Positions 24,746 through 33,895 of a DNA stretch of 64,000 nucleotides are shown piece after piece. The position numbers were made by a program, and so were the translations under genes. Below the pieces are notes generated by a model. That model was given only the letters and a program-made list of their open reading frames with translations. It had not been told where the DNA came from and did not search any database. Position 1 is the first letter of the stretch. Each line of letters begins with the position of its first letter. The DNA lies in contig NZ_JQFJ01000002.1 of assembly GCF_000763945.1 (NCBI RefSeq), positions 1,550,001-1,614,000 of the forward strand. The letters run 5' to 3'. Source of the DNA: Sphingopyxis sp. MWB1 (GTDB lineage Bacteria > Pseudomonadota > Alphaproteobacteria > Sphingomonadales > Sphingomonadaceae).

Positions 24746-26031
24746 CAGCGCAGCACATCCTTGTAAAAGGCCTTGGGGAAATCGCGCTGAAAGGGCAGCG
24801 CTTCGGCTGGCATATATTGGGTATAGCCGCCCACGCGATAACCGCGTGTGCGATCGACGAAACCGATGGTTCCCGCCGCGCCGCCCCAGCCGAACACGCC
24901 TTCGCCAGTCGGCGATCCGGGCAGCGACACGCGCCCGCCCGCGCCAAAGCCTTCGCCCTCGACAAAGGTACCGCGCCGGTCAATCTTGTCGTCGAGCAGG
25001 TTCGACATGGCGAGCCGCGCGGTCTCCCGCTTCATGATCCTTACCCGGCCGGTTTCGCCTTCGCCCAGCAGCATGGCGAGGAAGCGATCATAATCGCGCG
25101 CGCTCGACACCAGCCCGCCGCCGCCATAGGGCATGGGCGGCGGGTCGAGATAGATGGAGGCCGCAGCCGGATCGATCGGCACGAGCGCGGGGCCAAGCGG
25201 GAAATAGTTGGTCGAAAGCCGCCCCACATCCTTTTGCGCCACTTGAAAACCGGTGCTCTTCATACCCAGCGGATCAAAAATGCGCGTTTTCAAAAAGGCA
25301 TCGAAAGCCTGCCCCGATGCGACCTCGATCACCCGGCCGAGCAGATCAAGGCTCAGCGAATAGCTCCAGCGGGAGCCGGGTTCATAAACCAGCGGCAACG
25401 TTGCGAGTCGGTCGGCAAAGACTTTGAGGCTGGGCGCCGGGGTGATCGGCGGCATCCCCGGCACGGGCAGGCGGCTGACCTGTCCGCCCACCAGCCCATT
25501 ACGATTATAGGCCTCGCGGATCGGCCCTTTCTGGATGATATTATAGCCAAAGCCCGCCGTATGCGTAAGCAACTGCCGCACCGTAATCTGCGTTTGCGCG
25601 GGCCGCACGTCGGTCAGCGAGCCATCGGGCGTCACCTGCACCTTCATCTTCGCAAAGTCAGGCAGGAAATCGGCAATCGGCTGATCGAGCCGCATCTTGC
25701 CCTCTTCGATCAGCAGCATGGCGGCAATGCCTGTCACTGGCTTGGTCATCGAATATAAGCGCCACAACGTATCGGGGCCGACCGGCGTGGAAGAATTCAT
25801 CGCCAGCGTTCCGGCGCCGAAAAAATTGGCCGCCGCCTGCCCTTTGCCGATGGCGGCGAGCGTCCCGGCAAGCTGGCGCTTGTCGACAAAGGCTTTGATG
25901 AACGCATGGGTCGCGGGGTAAAGCACCGCGCCATCGGCTTTCCACGCCAGCGCCGCGCGCGGCATCAAGCCCGCTGCGCCTCCCATGGCAAGGCCGCCCA
26001 GCAAGGCCCGGCGCGAGATCATCTGGTTCAT
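24745..26031 (-). CDS. Serine hydrolase, beta-lactamase/class C-like (Tat-exported)
   Basis: 428 residues. A twin-arginine signal is visible (SRRALLGGLAMGGAAG, residues 6-21), so it is probably exported folded to the periplasm. The catalytic S94-M-T-K97 lies in LWRLYSMTKPVTG. A Tyr-containing second motif is RWSYSLSLDLLG. A TGFQVAQKD region and a C-terminal GGAAGTIGFVDR, where the third KTG-like motif is normally found, follow. Members include esterases, D-aminopeptidases and class C-like enzymes; the substrate cannot be told. The start overlaps the mutY stop (ATGA) and the stop overlaps nudC. Confidence 0.85.
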   Translation of the reverse strand: MNQMISRRALLGGLAMGGAAGLMPRAALAWKADGAVLYPATHAFIKAFVDKRQLAGTLAAIGKGQAAANFFGAGTLAMNSSTPVGPDTLWRLYSMTKPVTGIAAMLLIEEGKMRLDQPIADFLPDFAKMKVQVTPDGSLTDVRPAQTQITVRQLLTHTAGFGYNIIQKGPIREAYNRNGLVGGQVSRLPVPGMPPITPAPSLKVFADRLATLPLVYEPGSRWSYSLSLDLLGRVIEVASGQAFDAFLKTRIFDPLGMKSTGFQVAQKDVGRLSTNYFPLGPALVPIDPAAASIYLDPPPMPYGGGGLVSSARDYDRFLAMLLGEGETGRVRIMKRETARLAMSNLLDDKIDRRGTFVEGEGFGAGGRVSLPGSPTGEGVFGWGGAAGTIGFVDRTRGYRVGGYTQYMPAEALPFQRDFPKAFYKDVLR

Positions 26032-27056
26032 GCCTTTTCCTTCCGCATCCTGTCGGTCAGCTTGCGATAGAGCGTCGGCAGACCCGCATCGTCAAGCGCC
26101 GAAAGCGGCCACCATTCGCCTTCCGCTGCGGAATGCTGGGGCTCGCGCCGCACCAGTGTCAGCGTCAGGTCAAAATGGGTAAAGCTGTGATCAACAACGG
26201 CTACCCCCGATTCGCCCGGCGGCGCATCGTCCCACGGACCGCCGGGAAGCGCGCGCATCCCGCCCAGCATTCCCCGCTCGGGCCGCCGCACCAGCCAAAG
26301 CTGCCCATCCTTCTCGATCCAATGAGCAAGGCCATAACGGCGCGGCTTCGCCTTTTTGGGCGGCTTGACCGGCAAGGCTTCAACATCCGCCCGCCCCTTG
26401 GCGCGGCAGTCGGCGGACAGCGGACAGCGCGCACAGGCTGGCGCGCGCGGGGAGCAAATGGTCGCGCCCAGATCCATCATCGCCTGCGCGAAATCGCCCG
26501 GCCTCTCCTGCGGCACCAGCGGCGCCAGCGCGCGGCGAATCTCCTTCTTGGCGGCGGGAAGCGGGGTTGCAATCAGCCGGTGGCGCGCCATCACCCGCTC
26601 GATATTGGCATCGACGACCACCGCGGGCCGTCCAAAGGCAATCGCCGCGACCGCCGCCGCGGTATAATCGCCAATGCCGGGAAGCGCGCGCAGGGCCGCC
26701 TCGCTATCCGGGAAGCGCCCGCCATGATCCGCCGTCACAACCCGCGCACAGGCCAGCAGATTGCGCGCCCGCGCATAGTAGCCCAGCCCCGCCCAAGCGG
26801 CCATGACATCGGCATCCTCTGCCCCGGCCAACGCCTCGACCGTCGGCCAGCGCCCGACAAAACGGCTGAAATAGCCCGCCACCGCCGCCACTGTCGTTTG
26901 CTGCAACATGATCTCGGCGAGCCAGACGCGATAGGGGTCGGGAACCGCGCCACTGCCCGGCGGAACGCGCCATGGCAGGACGCGCGCGGCCCGGTCATAC
27001 CAGCCAAGCAGACGCGGCGCGAAATCGGAAAGGCATTCGGATGGCTGGACGCTCAC
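26028..27056 (-). CDS. mutY: A/G-specific adenine glycosylase MutY
   Basis: 342 residues from a GTG at 27056 behind GGCGGGGG; an ATG at 27155 would overlap the divergent DUF721 gene and adds a low-complexity Arg/Cys-rich leader. The N-terminal catalytic part has WLAEIMLQQT (catalytic Glu). A helix-hairpin-helix, LPGIGDYTAAAVAAIAFG, is followed by VDANIERV (catalytic Asp). A 4Fe-4S cluster is formed by CSPRAPACARCPLSADC. The C-terminal Nudix-like 8-oxoG recognition domain includes the HSFTHFDL motif. It removes A mispaired with 8-oxoguanine. It is divergent from DUF721 with only ~14 bases between starts. Confidence 0.93.
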   Translation of the reverse strand: MSVQPSECLSDFAPRLLGWYDRAARVLPWRVPPGSGAVPDPYRVWLAEIMLQQTTVAAVAGYFSRFVGRWPTVEALAGAEDADVMAAWAGLGYYARARNLLACARVVTADHGGRFPDSEAALRALPGIGDYTAAAVAAIAFGRPAVVVDANIERVMARHRLIATPLPAAKKEIRRALAPLVPQERPGDFAQAMMDLGATICSPRAPACARCPLSADCRAKGRADVEALPVKPPKKAKPRRYGLAHWIEKDGQLWLVRRPERGMLGGMRALPGGPWDDAPPGESGVAVVDHSFTHFDLTLTLVRREPQHSAAEGEWWPLSALDDAGLPTLYRKLTDRMRKEKA

Positions 27057-27070
27057 CCCCCGCCTATGGC

Positions 27071-27664
27071 ATGAGCAGCGCCATGACGAAAGCAGCGAGC
27101 GGCAAAGGTGCACCGTCAAAAGGCGGAGCAAAGCCCGGCGCCAAAAAGGGCGCAAAGGGAAAGGCGGCTGCGCGCCCCTATGAACGGCCGCGCGGCGGCG
27201 AGGCGCGCGCCATCGCCGATCTGGTCCCCGGAATCGGGCGCACCGCCTTTCGCAAATTCGGCTTTATCCAAAGCTCGGTCGTCAGTCGCTGGCGCGAAAT
27301 CGTGGGGCCAAAGCTCGCCGATGTGACCCAGCCCGCAATGATTCGCTTTCCTGCCGGGGAGAAGGCAGGCGGCACGCTCCACCTGACGATCAGCGGCGCG
27401 CATGCCCCGATGCTCCAGCATATCGCCCCCGACATCATCGCGGCGGTCAACCGCTTCTTTGGCTATGCCGCGATCAAGGCGGTGCGGATGACCCATGGCC
27501 AGGTCACGCCCAGTGCGCCCCCGGCCCCGCCGCCAATGCTCAAGCCCGTGCCAGCCGAACTTGGCGACAGCCTGCGCGATATTGGCGATCCCGAACTTCG
27601 CACCGTGCTCGAACGCATGGCGGCCGGGCTCGCCGCCCCGTCCAAATTGCCCCGCATCAGCTAG
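27071..27664 (+). CDS. DUF721 domain-containing protein
   Basis: 197 residues from the ATG at 27071; a second ATG at 27083 is equally possible. A basic Ala/Gly/Lys-rich leader (SGKGAPSKGGAKPGAKKGAK) precedes the DUF721 core, which includes RWREIVGPKLADVTQPAMI and VNRFFGYAAIKAVRM. Family members (COG5512; some annotated DciA-like) are thought to be related to replicative-helicase loaders, but in alphaproteobacteria the function is less clear. The basic leader could bind nucleic acid. It stands 11 bases before the DsbA-like gene, so the two are probably co-transcribed. Confidence 0.82.
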   Translation: MSSAMTKAASGKGAPSKGGAKPGAKKGAKGKAAARPYERPRGGEARAIADLVPGIGRTAFRKFGFIQSSVVSRWREIVGPKLADVTQPAMIRFPAGEKAGGTLHLTISGAHAPMLQHIAPDIIAAVNRFFGYAAIKAVRMTHGQVTPSAPPAPPPMLKPVPAELGDSLRDIGDPELRTVLERMAAGLAAPSKLPRIS

Positions 27665-27675
27665 GAAATTTTCCG

Positions 27676-28371
27676 ATGAACCCTTTCCCCGCTCTTCCGC
27701 GCCGCGCCGCCATCATGGCCTTTTCGGGCGGCGCGTTGGCGCTGCTGGTCGCCGCCGCACCCTGGTCGGCCTCCACCCAGACCAATGACCTTGGCGCCCA
27801 TGTCGTCGGCAATCCCGCCGCCAAGATAAAGCTGGTCGAATATTTCAGCTATACCTGCGGCGCCTGCGGCCATTTCGCCCAGGAATCGGCTGCCCCGCTC
27901 AAAAGCCAATATGTGGACAAGGGGTTGGTCCAGGTCGAATATCGCAACCTCGTCCGCGACCCCGTCGATGCGACCGCCGCCCTCCTTGCGCGCTGCGGCG
28001 GCAAGGCCAAATTCGTTGGCAATCACAACGCCATTTTCGCCAAGCAGGCTGATTGGCTGGGCCGGGTGCAGGGGGCGAGCGAGGCGCAGATGAAAAGCTG
28101 GAACGAAGGGCGGATTGAGGAACGCACACGCAAGATCGCCAAAGATGTCGGCTTGATCACGCTGATGCAGGCGCGGGGATATACGCCCGCGCAGTTGAAC
28201 GTCTGCCTTGGCGACGCTGCCGCCTTGAGCAGCCTGGTGGAAATGACAAAAGCGGGCCAGAAGCAGGGAGTACGCGGCACCCCCAGCTTCTTCATCAACG
28301 GTAAACAGGCCGAAGGGCATCAGTGGCCCGCGATCAAAACCTCGCTCGACCTCGCGCTCAAGGGCGCCTAG
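27676..28371 (+). CDS. DsbA-family periplasmic thiol-disulfide protein
   Basis: 231 residues. A signal peptide of about 33 residues (AFSGGALALLVAAAPWSAST) leads to a thioredoxin-like domain with YFSYTCGACGHFAQE (C61-x-x-C64). A cis-Pro loop, GVRGTPSFFINGK, lies near the C-terminus. The helical insertion between them is typical of the DsbA/DsbG/FrnE superfamily (thioredoxin_4). It should catalyse disulfide formation or exchange in the periplasm. It precedes a second DsbA-like gene, encoding a lipoprotein; the pair-then-smc order is one I associate with sphingomonads. AGGA precedes the start. Confidence 0.88.
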   Translation: MNPFPALPRRAAIMAFSGGALALLVAAAPWSASTQTNDLGAHVVGNPAAKIKLVEYFSYTCGACGHFAQESAAPLKSQYVDKGLVQVEYRNLVRDPVDATAALLARCGGKAKFVGNHNAIFAKQADWLGRVQGASEAQMKSWNEGRIEERTRKIAKDVGLITLMQARGYTPAQLNVCLGDAAALSSLVEMTKAGQKQGVRGTPSFFINGKQAEGHQWPAIKTSLDLALKGA

Positions 28372-28423
28372 AAACGCGCGCAACAGGAAACCTGCACGAC
28401 TTTTATCTGGAGAGATGCCGACC

Positions 28424-29167
28424 ATGAATGGAAAATTGCCCCTCATCATCCTGTCCTCGCTCAGCGCGCTGGCGCTCGCAAGCTGTGGCGGCGCGGGCGA
28501 CGACGCCAAGGAACAGGCGGCGATTGAGAATATCGCTGCACCCGACGGGAAAAGCTGGTCACAAGTGGTCAGTTTCGACGCGGATGGCGGTGCGGTGATG
28601 GGCAATCCCGAAGCGCCGATCCAGCTTCACGAATTTGGCGCCTTCACCTGCGGACATTGCGCGCAGTTCACCAAGGATTCGCACGAAGAGCTGAAGCGCG
28701 ATTTCGTCGATACGGGCCGCGTCTCCTATAAATTCACCACATTCATGCTTCACCCGCTCGATGCCGTGGCGGGCGCGATTGCGAAATGCGCAGGGCCCGA
28801 CCGCTTCTTCCCTCTCGCCGACGCGACTTTCCTCGAACATGACGCCTTTCTGAAGGGCGCGCAGGAGGCCGATCAGGCGAGTATCGAACAGGCGATGAAA
28901 CTGCCCCCCGCGCAGCGGTTCAACGCGCTGGCCAAGGGCTGGGGTCTCGATCAATTCTATCAACAGCGCGGGGTGCCCGCTGCGACCATTCAGCAGTGCC
29001 TGGCCGATGTCGACAATCTGACCGCGGTTGAAAAAGGCACCAACAAGGGCGTCGAGGACTATAATATCACCGGAACCCCCGCTTTTGTGATCAATGGCCA
29101 GGTCGCCGACGGCATTGCGAGCTGGGGCCCGCTGCGCGACCGCCTCCGCACGATGGGCGCCCGCTAG
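28424..29167 (+). CDS. DsbA-family lipoprotein
   Basis: 247 residues from the ATG at 28424; an ATG three codons upstream (28415) is very close to GGAGAG, so either may be used. A lipobox LALASC gives a lipid-modified Cys21 followed by Gly-Gly-Ala. The thioredoxin domain has AFTCGHCAQF (C76-x-x-C79), and a cis-Pro loop TGTPAFVINGQ. The CGHC motif differs from the CGAC of the upstream paralogue. It is probably anchored to the periplasmic face of a membrane, with a different partner from its neighbour. The paralogous pair with distinct anchoring suggests specialised partners. Confidence 0.87.
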   Translation: MNGKLPLIILSSLSALALASCGGAGDDAKEQAAIENIAAPDGKSWSQVVSFDADGGAVMGNPEAPIQLHEFGAFTCGHCAQFTKDSHEELKRDFVDTGRVSYKFTTFMLHPLDAVAGAIAKCAGPDRFFPLADATFLEHDAFLKGAQEADQASIEQAMKLPPAQRFNALAKGWGLDQFYQQRGVPAATIQQCLADVDNLTAVEKGTNKGVEDYNITGTPAFVINGQVADGIASWGPLRDRLRTMGAR

Positions 29168-29255
29168 GGCCGGATTTGTCAGGGCCGTCTATCCCGGCCC
29201 GCCCCGGGATCCGCCTTCCTGCAGAGGGCGCAGGCCAAGGCGGCCCTCCTTCTTC

Positions 29256-29303
29256 GTCATTGCGAGGAACCCGGACTTGTCCGGGTGACGAAGCAATCTC
29301 CAG
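29256..29303. repeat. Dispersed palindromic repeat, short copy
   Basis: GTCATTGCGAGGAACCCGG leads into a perfect stem CCCGGAC-TT-GTCCGGG (29270-29285), then GTGACGAAGCAATCTCC. The GTCATTGCGAG and GAAGCAATCTCC ends recur in copies at 37685-37785 and 43684-43800. The rest of the gap 29168-29432 holds no gene. Confidence 0.75.
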
Positions 29304-29432
29304 CCATCATCGGCCCACACAGGGCGCCGCTCCCCCTTGCGACTCCTCCCGCCGCGCGGCATGAATGGCCGATGGGGGAAATGTGACGTCCGCATGGCAG
29401 CCTTTGACTGATTCGCCTCCGGGAGCGCATCC

Positions 29433-32400
29433 GTGCAGATAAAGCGGCTGCGCCTCACCGGTTTTAAAAGTTTCGTTGAGCCGACTGAGCTGCGGATCGA
29501 GCCGGGGCTGACCGGCGTCGTCGGCCCCAACGGCTGCGGCAAATCCAATCTTCTCGAAGCCATTCGCTGGGTGATGGGCGAATCGAGTCCCAAGTCGATG
29601 CGCGGCGGCGGCATGGAGGATGTGATTTTCGCTGGCACCAGTTCGCGCCCCGCGCGCGACTTTGCCGAAGTCGCGATCCATTGCGACACCAAAGGCGCTC
29701 TCGTCGCCGGCCTTTCCGACGCAGCGGACGGCGATGAACTGGAAATCATCCGCCGGATCGAACGCGGCGCAGGCAGCGCCTATCGGGCCAATGGCCGCGA
29801 CGTGCGCGCCAAGGATGTCGCGCTGATCTTCGCCGACGCCGCCACCGGCGCGCACAGCCCCGCGCTGGTCAGCCAGGGCAAGATCGCCAACATCATATCG
29901 GCCAAGCCGACCGAACGCCGCGCCATGCTGGAGGAAGCCGCCGGAATCGCTGGGCTGCACGTGCGCCGCAAGGATGCCGAACAGAAATTGCGCGCGACTG
30001 AGAATAATCTGACGCGCCTCTCCGAAATTGTGAACGACATGGAAGTGCGCGCCAATGCGCTCCGTCGCCAAGCCCGCGCCGCCGAAAAATATAAAAGCCT
30101 CAGTGAAAATATCCGCATCGCCGAAGCCCGCCTCATCTATGCGCGCTGGCGCGCCGCCGCCGCCGCCGCCGATGAAGCGAAACGCGAAGCTCAGGAGGCG
30201 GAGGCCGCGGTCAGAAACGCGCAGGCGGAACTGGAGGCGCTGTCGAACAATCAGGCAGAGGCGGCGAAGCAGTTAGCGACCGCGCGGGCAGAGGCACAGC
30301 TTCGCCGCGATGCGCTCGCCGACATCACCGCTACCCAAGCGCGGCTGCAAGGCGAAGAACGCGCGGCGCGTCAGCGGCTCGACGATGTGACAATCCAGCA
30401 GCAGCGGCTGGCGGACGACCGTGCCCGCGAAAGCGAACTGGCGCGCGACGCGCACAGCGCCCTCACCGCGCTCAAGGAAGAAGCAGAAGAATTGACGCGC
30501 AGCCTGTCGGCCCAGGCCGAGGGCCGGGGCGCGCTCGTGGAGGCCAGCCAGGCCGCCCAGGCCCGGCTACGCGATGCCGAAATCGCCTTGGCGCAAACCC
30601 ATGCAAGGGTCGCGAGCGAAGCCGCCGATCGGCGTATCGCCCTGTCCGAACGCGACACAGCCGCCGCCGCGGTTGAGCGCGTCGCGCAAGAAAGCCGCAA
30701 GTTGGAAGCAGAGCTCGCCGCCCTTGGCAATGAAGCGGATCTGGCCGCAAAACAGGAAGAAGCCGCCCGCCTGGCTTCCGGCATCGAAGCCGACATCGCC
30801 GCGGCCGAAAAGGCGCTTGCCCTCGCCGAAGCCGAACGCACAGCCGCCGCCGGCGCGCTTTCCGCGATCGACGCGCGCCTTGCTGATGCCCGCGCGGCGC
30901 TGATCGCCGCCGACAGCGAAGCCGCCGCGCTGGAGCGCGATTTTACGGCAGCCCAAAGCGATGCTGCCCCGATCCTCGACGCACTGCGCGTCGAGCCGGG
31001 CTATGAGGCCGCGCTCGCCGCCGCGCTCGGCGACGATCTCAACGCGGGCAGCGATGCATCCGCCCCACGCAGCTGGACGAATGCGGACCCCCAGCCCGAC
31101 GACCCACCCCTGCCCGATGGCATACGCGCGCTCGCCGATCTCGTGCAGGCGCCGGCAGCGCTCATGCGGCGGTTGCAGCAGATTGGCGTGGTTGAAGAGG
31201 ACCGGGGCCAGCCCCTCACCGTGGGGCAAAGGCTTGTCACCCGGGACGGCAGGATGCGGCGCTGGGACGGCTTTGTCTCGCATGGCGACGGCGCGACGGC
31301 GAGCGAAAGACTAGTTCGCAAGAACCGGCTTGACGCGCTTACCGCAGAGCGCCCGCGCAAACAAAGCGTCGTCGATGCCCTCGCGGCCGATCATGCAGGG
31401 TTGAAGGACAGGATTGCCGAGCGCACCGACGCGGCAGCGCAAGCACGCAAGGCTCTCGCCGATGCCGATGAGGCACGCCGCGCCGCTTTGCGCGCGGCCG
31501 ATCAGGCGCAGGCAGCGCTGGATCGGCATCGCGATGCCGTTGCGCTCTTTGCCCGGCGCCGCGAGGAAATAAGCAGCGCCGCTGCCGAAGCGCAGGAAAT
31601 ATTGAAACGCCAGGAGGCTGCGCTAGCCACCCTGCCCGATGAAAGCCTCGCGCGTCAGGCCCTCCAGCGCGAGGAGGCGGCAGCCAGCAGCGCGCGCGGT
31701 GAGGCGCAAAGCGCACGCGAAGCCTTGGCGGGCCATGATCGCGCGTTGGCATCGCTGAAGGAACGTCAGGCCGTCATCCAGGCTGAGACCAAAAGCTGGA
31801 AAGCGCGCGCTGGCGAAGCCGTGCGCCGCGTCTCCGATATGGATAAGCGCGCCGAGGCGCTTGGCGAAGAAGCGAAGAAACTGGCAGACCTTCCCGGCGC
31901 GTTGGCGAGGGAAAGAGAAGCCGCCGAAGCAAAGCAGGCCGAGCTGCGCGATGCGGTCGCCGCCGCTGAAACCGACGAAAGAGAAGCCGAAACCGCCGTT
32001 CGCGAGGTGGAAACCGCGCTTTCTGCCGTTCGGGAACGCGTGGCGACGGCGCGCGAGGGGCGGGCGGGTGCCGTCGCTCGGTCCGAAAATGCCGAACTGC
32101 GCCGCATCGAAATGGGGCGGCTGTCCGGCGAGCGCTTTGAATGTCCACCCCCGCTCCTCCCGCAAAAAGCGGGCTTTGAAAGCGACAGCATAGAGGATTC
32201 GGGAACCGAATCGGCGCAGCATGACCGGCTGCTTGGCGAGCGCGATCGTCTGGGGCCTGTCAATCTGGTCGCGGCCGATGAGCTTGCCGAACTGGAAGAA
32301 GAGCGAACCCGCAGCGCCAATGAAATTGAGGAATTGCAACAGGCGGTCAACCGGCTGCGCGGGTCCATCGGCAATTTGAACCGCGAAGGCCGCGTGCGCC

Positions 32401-32876
32401 TGCTCGCCGCTTTTGAAACAGTGAATGACAATTTTCAGCGCCTCTTCACCACCTTGTTCAACGGCGGGCAGGCGCATCTCGAACTGGTCGATTCCGACGA
32501 CCCGCTCGAAGCGGGGCTGGAAATCATGGCCCAGCCCCCCGGAAAACGCCTCGGCTCGCTGACCCTCTTGTCGGGCGGGGAGCAGGCGCTGACGGCTGTG
32601 GCGCTGATATTCGCGCTCTTTCTAACCAATCCGGCGCCGATTTGCGTGCTCGACGAGGTCGATGCGCCGCTGGATGATGCCAATATCGAGCGGTTTTGCG
32701 ACCTTTTGGACCGGATGACGCGGGAGACCGATACGCGCTATCTGATCGTCACCCATAATGCGGTGACGATGGCGCGGATGCACCGTTTGTTCGGTGTGAC
32801 GATGATTGAACGCGGAATCAGCCGTCTTGTATCGGTCGATCTGGGCGGCGCGGAGGAGTTGCTCGCCGCCGAATGA
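29433..32876 (+). CDS. smc: Chromosome segregation protein SMC
   Basis: 1147 residues with a GTG start behind GGGAG. Walker A is GPNGCGKSN (31-39), preceded by RLTGFKSFVEPTEL. Two Ala/Glu/Arg-rich coiled-coil arms flank a hinge around residues ~510-620 (GYEAALAAALGDDLNAG). The C-terminal head carries LLSGGEQALTAVAL (~1045) and Walker B PICVLDEVDAPLDDAN (~1067), then VTHNAVTM. The protein forms the SMC-ScpAB condensin that organises and segregates the chromosome. Its length is normal for alphaproteobacteria. The stop is adjacent to the convergent ubiA stop, with no space for a terminator. Confidence 0.95.
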   Translation: MQIKRLRLTGFKSFVEPTELRIEPGLTGVVGPNGCGKSNLLEAIRWVMGESSPKSMRGGGMEDVIFAGTSSRPARDFAEVAIHCDTKGALVAGLSDAADGDELEIIRRIERGAGSAYRANGRDVRAKDVALIFADAATGAHSPALVSQGKIANIISAKPTERRAMLEEAAGIAGLHVRRKDAEQKLRATENNLTRLSEIVNDMEVRANALRRQARAAEKYKSLSENIRIAEARLIYARWRAAAAAADEAKREAQEAEAAVRNAQAELEALSNNQAEAAKQLATARAEAQLRRDALADITATQARLQGEERAARQRLDDVTIQQQRLADDRARESELARDAHSALTALKEEAEELTRSLSAQAEGRGALVEASQAAQARLRDAEIALAQTHARVASEAADRRIALSERDTAAAAVERVAQESRKLEAELAALGNEADLAAKQEEAARLASGIEADIAAAEKALALAEAERTAAAGALSAIDARLADARAALIAADSEAAALERDFTAAQSDAAPILDALRVEPGYEAALAAALGDDLNAGSDASAPRSWTNADPQPDDPPLPDGIRALADLVQAPAALMRRLQQIGVVEEDRGQPLTVGQRLVTRDGRMRRWDGFVSHGDGATASERLVRKNRLDALTAERPRKQSVVDALAADHAGLKDRIAERTDAAAQARKALADADEARRAALRAADQAQAALDRHRDAVALFARRREEISSAAAEAQEILKRQEAALATLPDESLARQALQREEAAASSARGEAQSAREALAGHDRALASLKERQAVIQAETKSWKARAGEAVRRVSDMDKRAEALGEEAKKLADLPGALAREREAAEAKQAELRDAVAAAETDEREAETAVREVETALSAVRERVATAREGRAGAVARSENAELRRIEMGRLSGERFECPPPLLPQKAGFESDSIEDSGTESAQHDRLLGERDRLGPVNLVAADELAELEEERTRSANEIEELQQAVNRLRGSIGNLNREGRVRLLAAFETVNDNFQRLFTTLFNGGQAHLELVDSDDPLEAGLEIMAQPPGKRLGSLTLLSGGEQALTAVALIFALFLTNPAPICVLDEVDAPLDDANIERFCDLLDRMTRETDTRYLIVTHNAVTMARMHRLFGVTMIERGISRLVSVDLGGAEELLAAE

Positions 32877-33800
32877 TCAGCCCGCGCTGCCCACCACGAG
32901 CATCGCAGCAAAGACGAGCAGCCCCGCGAAACGGTTGCTGCGAAATTTGGCAAGCGCATCACCGCCATTGCCGGGATCGAGCGTGACAATCTGCCCGGTC
33001 AGTTGCAGCGCCGCCGGAAGCAGCGCGAGCAGCACCAGCGGATCGGGCCGCACCGCCCACAAGGCCCCCGCCCACAACAGCAGCGCAAAGCCATAGCAGA
33101 GCGCGACCCCGGCGCGGACATGCGCCCCCATCGCCCGCGCCGCCGACTTCACGCCGACCAGCGCGTCATCCTCAATATCCTGCAGCGCATAGATGGTGTC
33201 ATAGCCGATCACCCAGGCGATGCAGCCCGAATAGAGGAGCGGCAACGCCAGCCCCGGCGGCCCGCCCACCGCGGTCCAGGCGACGAGCGCGCCCCAGCTG
33301 AAGACAATGCCCAGCCACGCCTGCGGCCACCAGGTAATGCGCTTCATGAAAGGATAGGCGGCAACCGGAAGCAGGCTGGCGAGCGCGACAATCTGCGCGC
33401 GCCAGGGAAGCTGCACAAGGACGAACAGGCCGACGAGCGACAGCGCGACCATCCAGACCAGTGCCGCGCGCACCGACACCGCCCCGCTCGCCACCGGCCG
33501 CGACGCGGTGCGCGCGACACGCACGTCCAGATCGCGGTCGACAATGTCATTATAGACGCAGCCCGCGCTGCGCATCGCAATCACCCCCAGCATCAGCCAC
33601 AGGAACAAGGGCCAGTGGCTGACCGCCCCGCCCGCCAGCGCCACGCCAAAGGCACAGGGCCAATATTGCAGCCAGATGCCAATGGGCCGGTCAAAACGGG
33701 CGAGCAGCGCATAGGGCCGCGCGGCACGCGGCAACAGCGCGACAAGGCCGCTATGCTGGCTGTCGGGCGGATGGGTTGCAGGCGGGTGCGTCGCAGTCAT
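32877..33800 (-). CDS. ubiA: 4-hydroxybenzoate polyprenyltransferase UbiA
   Basis: 307 residues, multi-pass membrane. The first aspartate-rich motif NDIVDRDLDVRVARTASRP (N84-D90) and the second, YALQDIEDD (~205-213), bind Mg-diphosphate. LLARFDRPIGIWLQYWPCAFG is the canonical N-terminal substrate segment. It prenylates 4-hydroxybenzoate in ubiquinone synthesis. The gene stands alone, convergent with smc and downstream of the tad genes on the same strand but beyond a terminator-like hairpin. Length and motifs are normal. Confidence 0.94.
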   Translation of the reverse strand: MTATHPPATHPPDSQHSGLVALLPRAARPYALLARFDRPIGIWLQYWPCAFGVALAGGAVSHWPLFLWLMLGVIAMRSAGCVYNDIVDRDLDVRVARTASRPVASGAVSVRAALVWMVALSLVGLFVLVQLPWRAQIVALASLLPVAAYPFMKRITWWPQAWLGIVFSWGALVAWTAVGGPPGLALPLLYSGCIAWVIGYDTIYALQDIEDDALVGVKSAARAMGAHVRAGVALCYGFALLLWAGALWAVRPDPLVLLALLPAALQLTGQIVTLDPGNGGDALAKFRSNRFAGLLVFAAMLVVGSAG

Positions 33801-33862
33801 CGCCTGCGCGATAGCAGCAGTCGCCCCCGCGATAAATGGCGAATGGGAAACCCGGTGGCAGG

Positions 33863-33893
33863 AAAGGGGCAGGCAAAACGCCCCCGCCCCTTT
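33863..33893 (-). terminator. Hairpin after the TadE-like gene (probable terminator)
   Basis: AAAGGGGC and GCCCCTTT form a perfect 8-bp stem around a 15-base loop. It sits a few bases downstream of the TadE-like stop (minus strand). A smaller nested GGCGTTTTGCC-type stem is possible. No long U-run follows. Confidence 0.5.
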
Positions 33894-33895
33894 GC

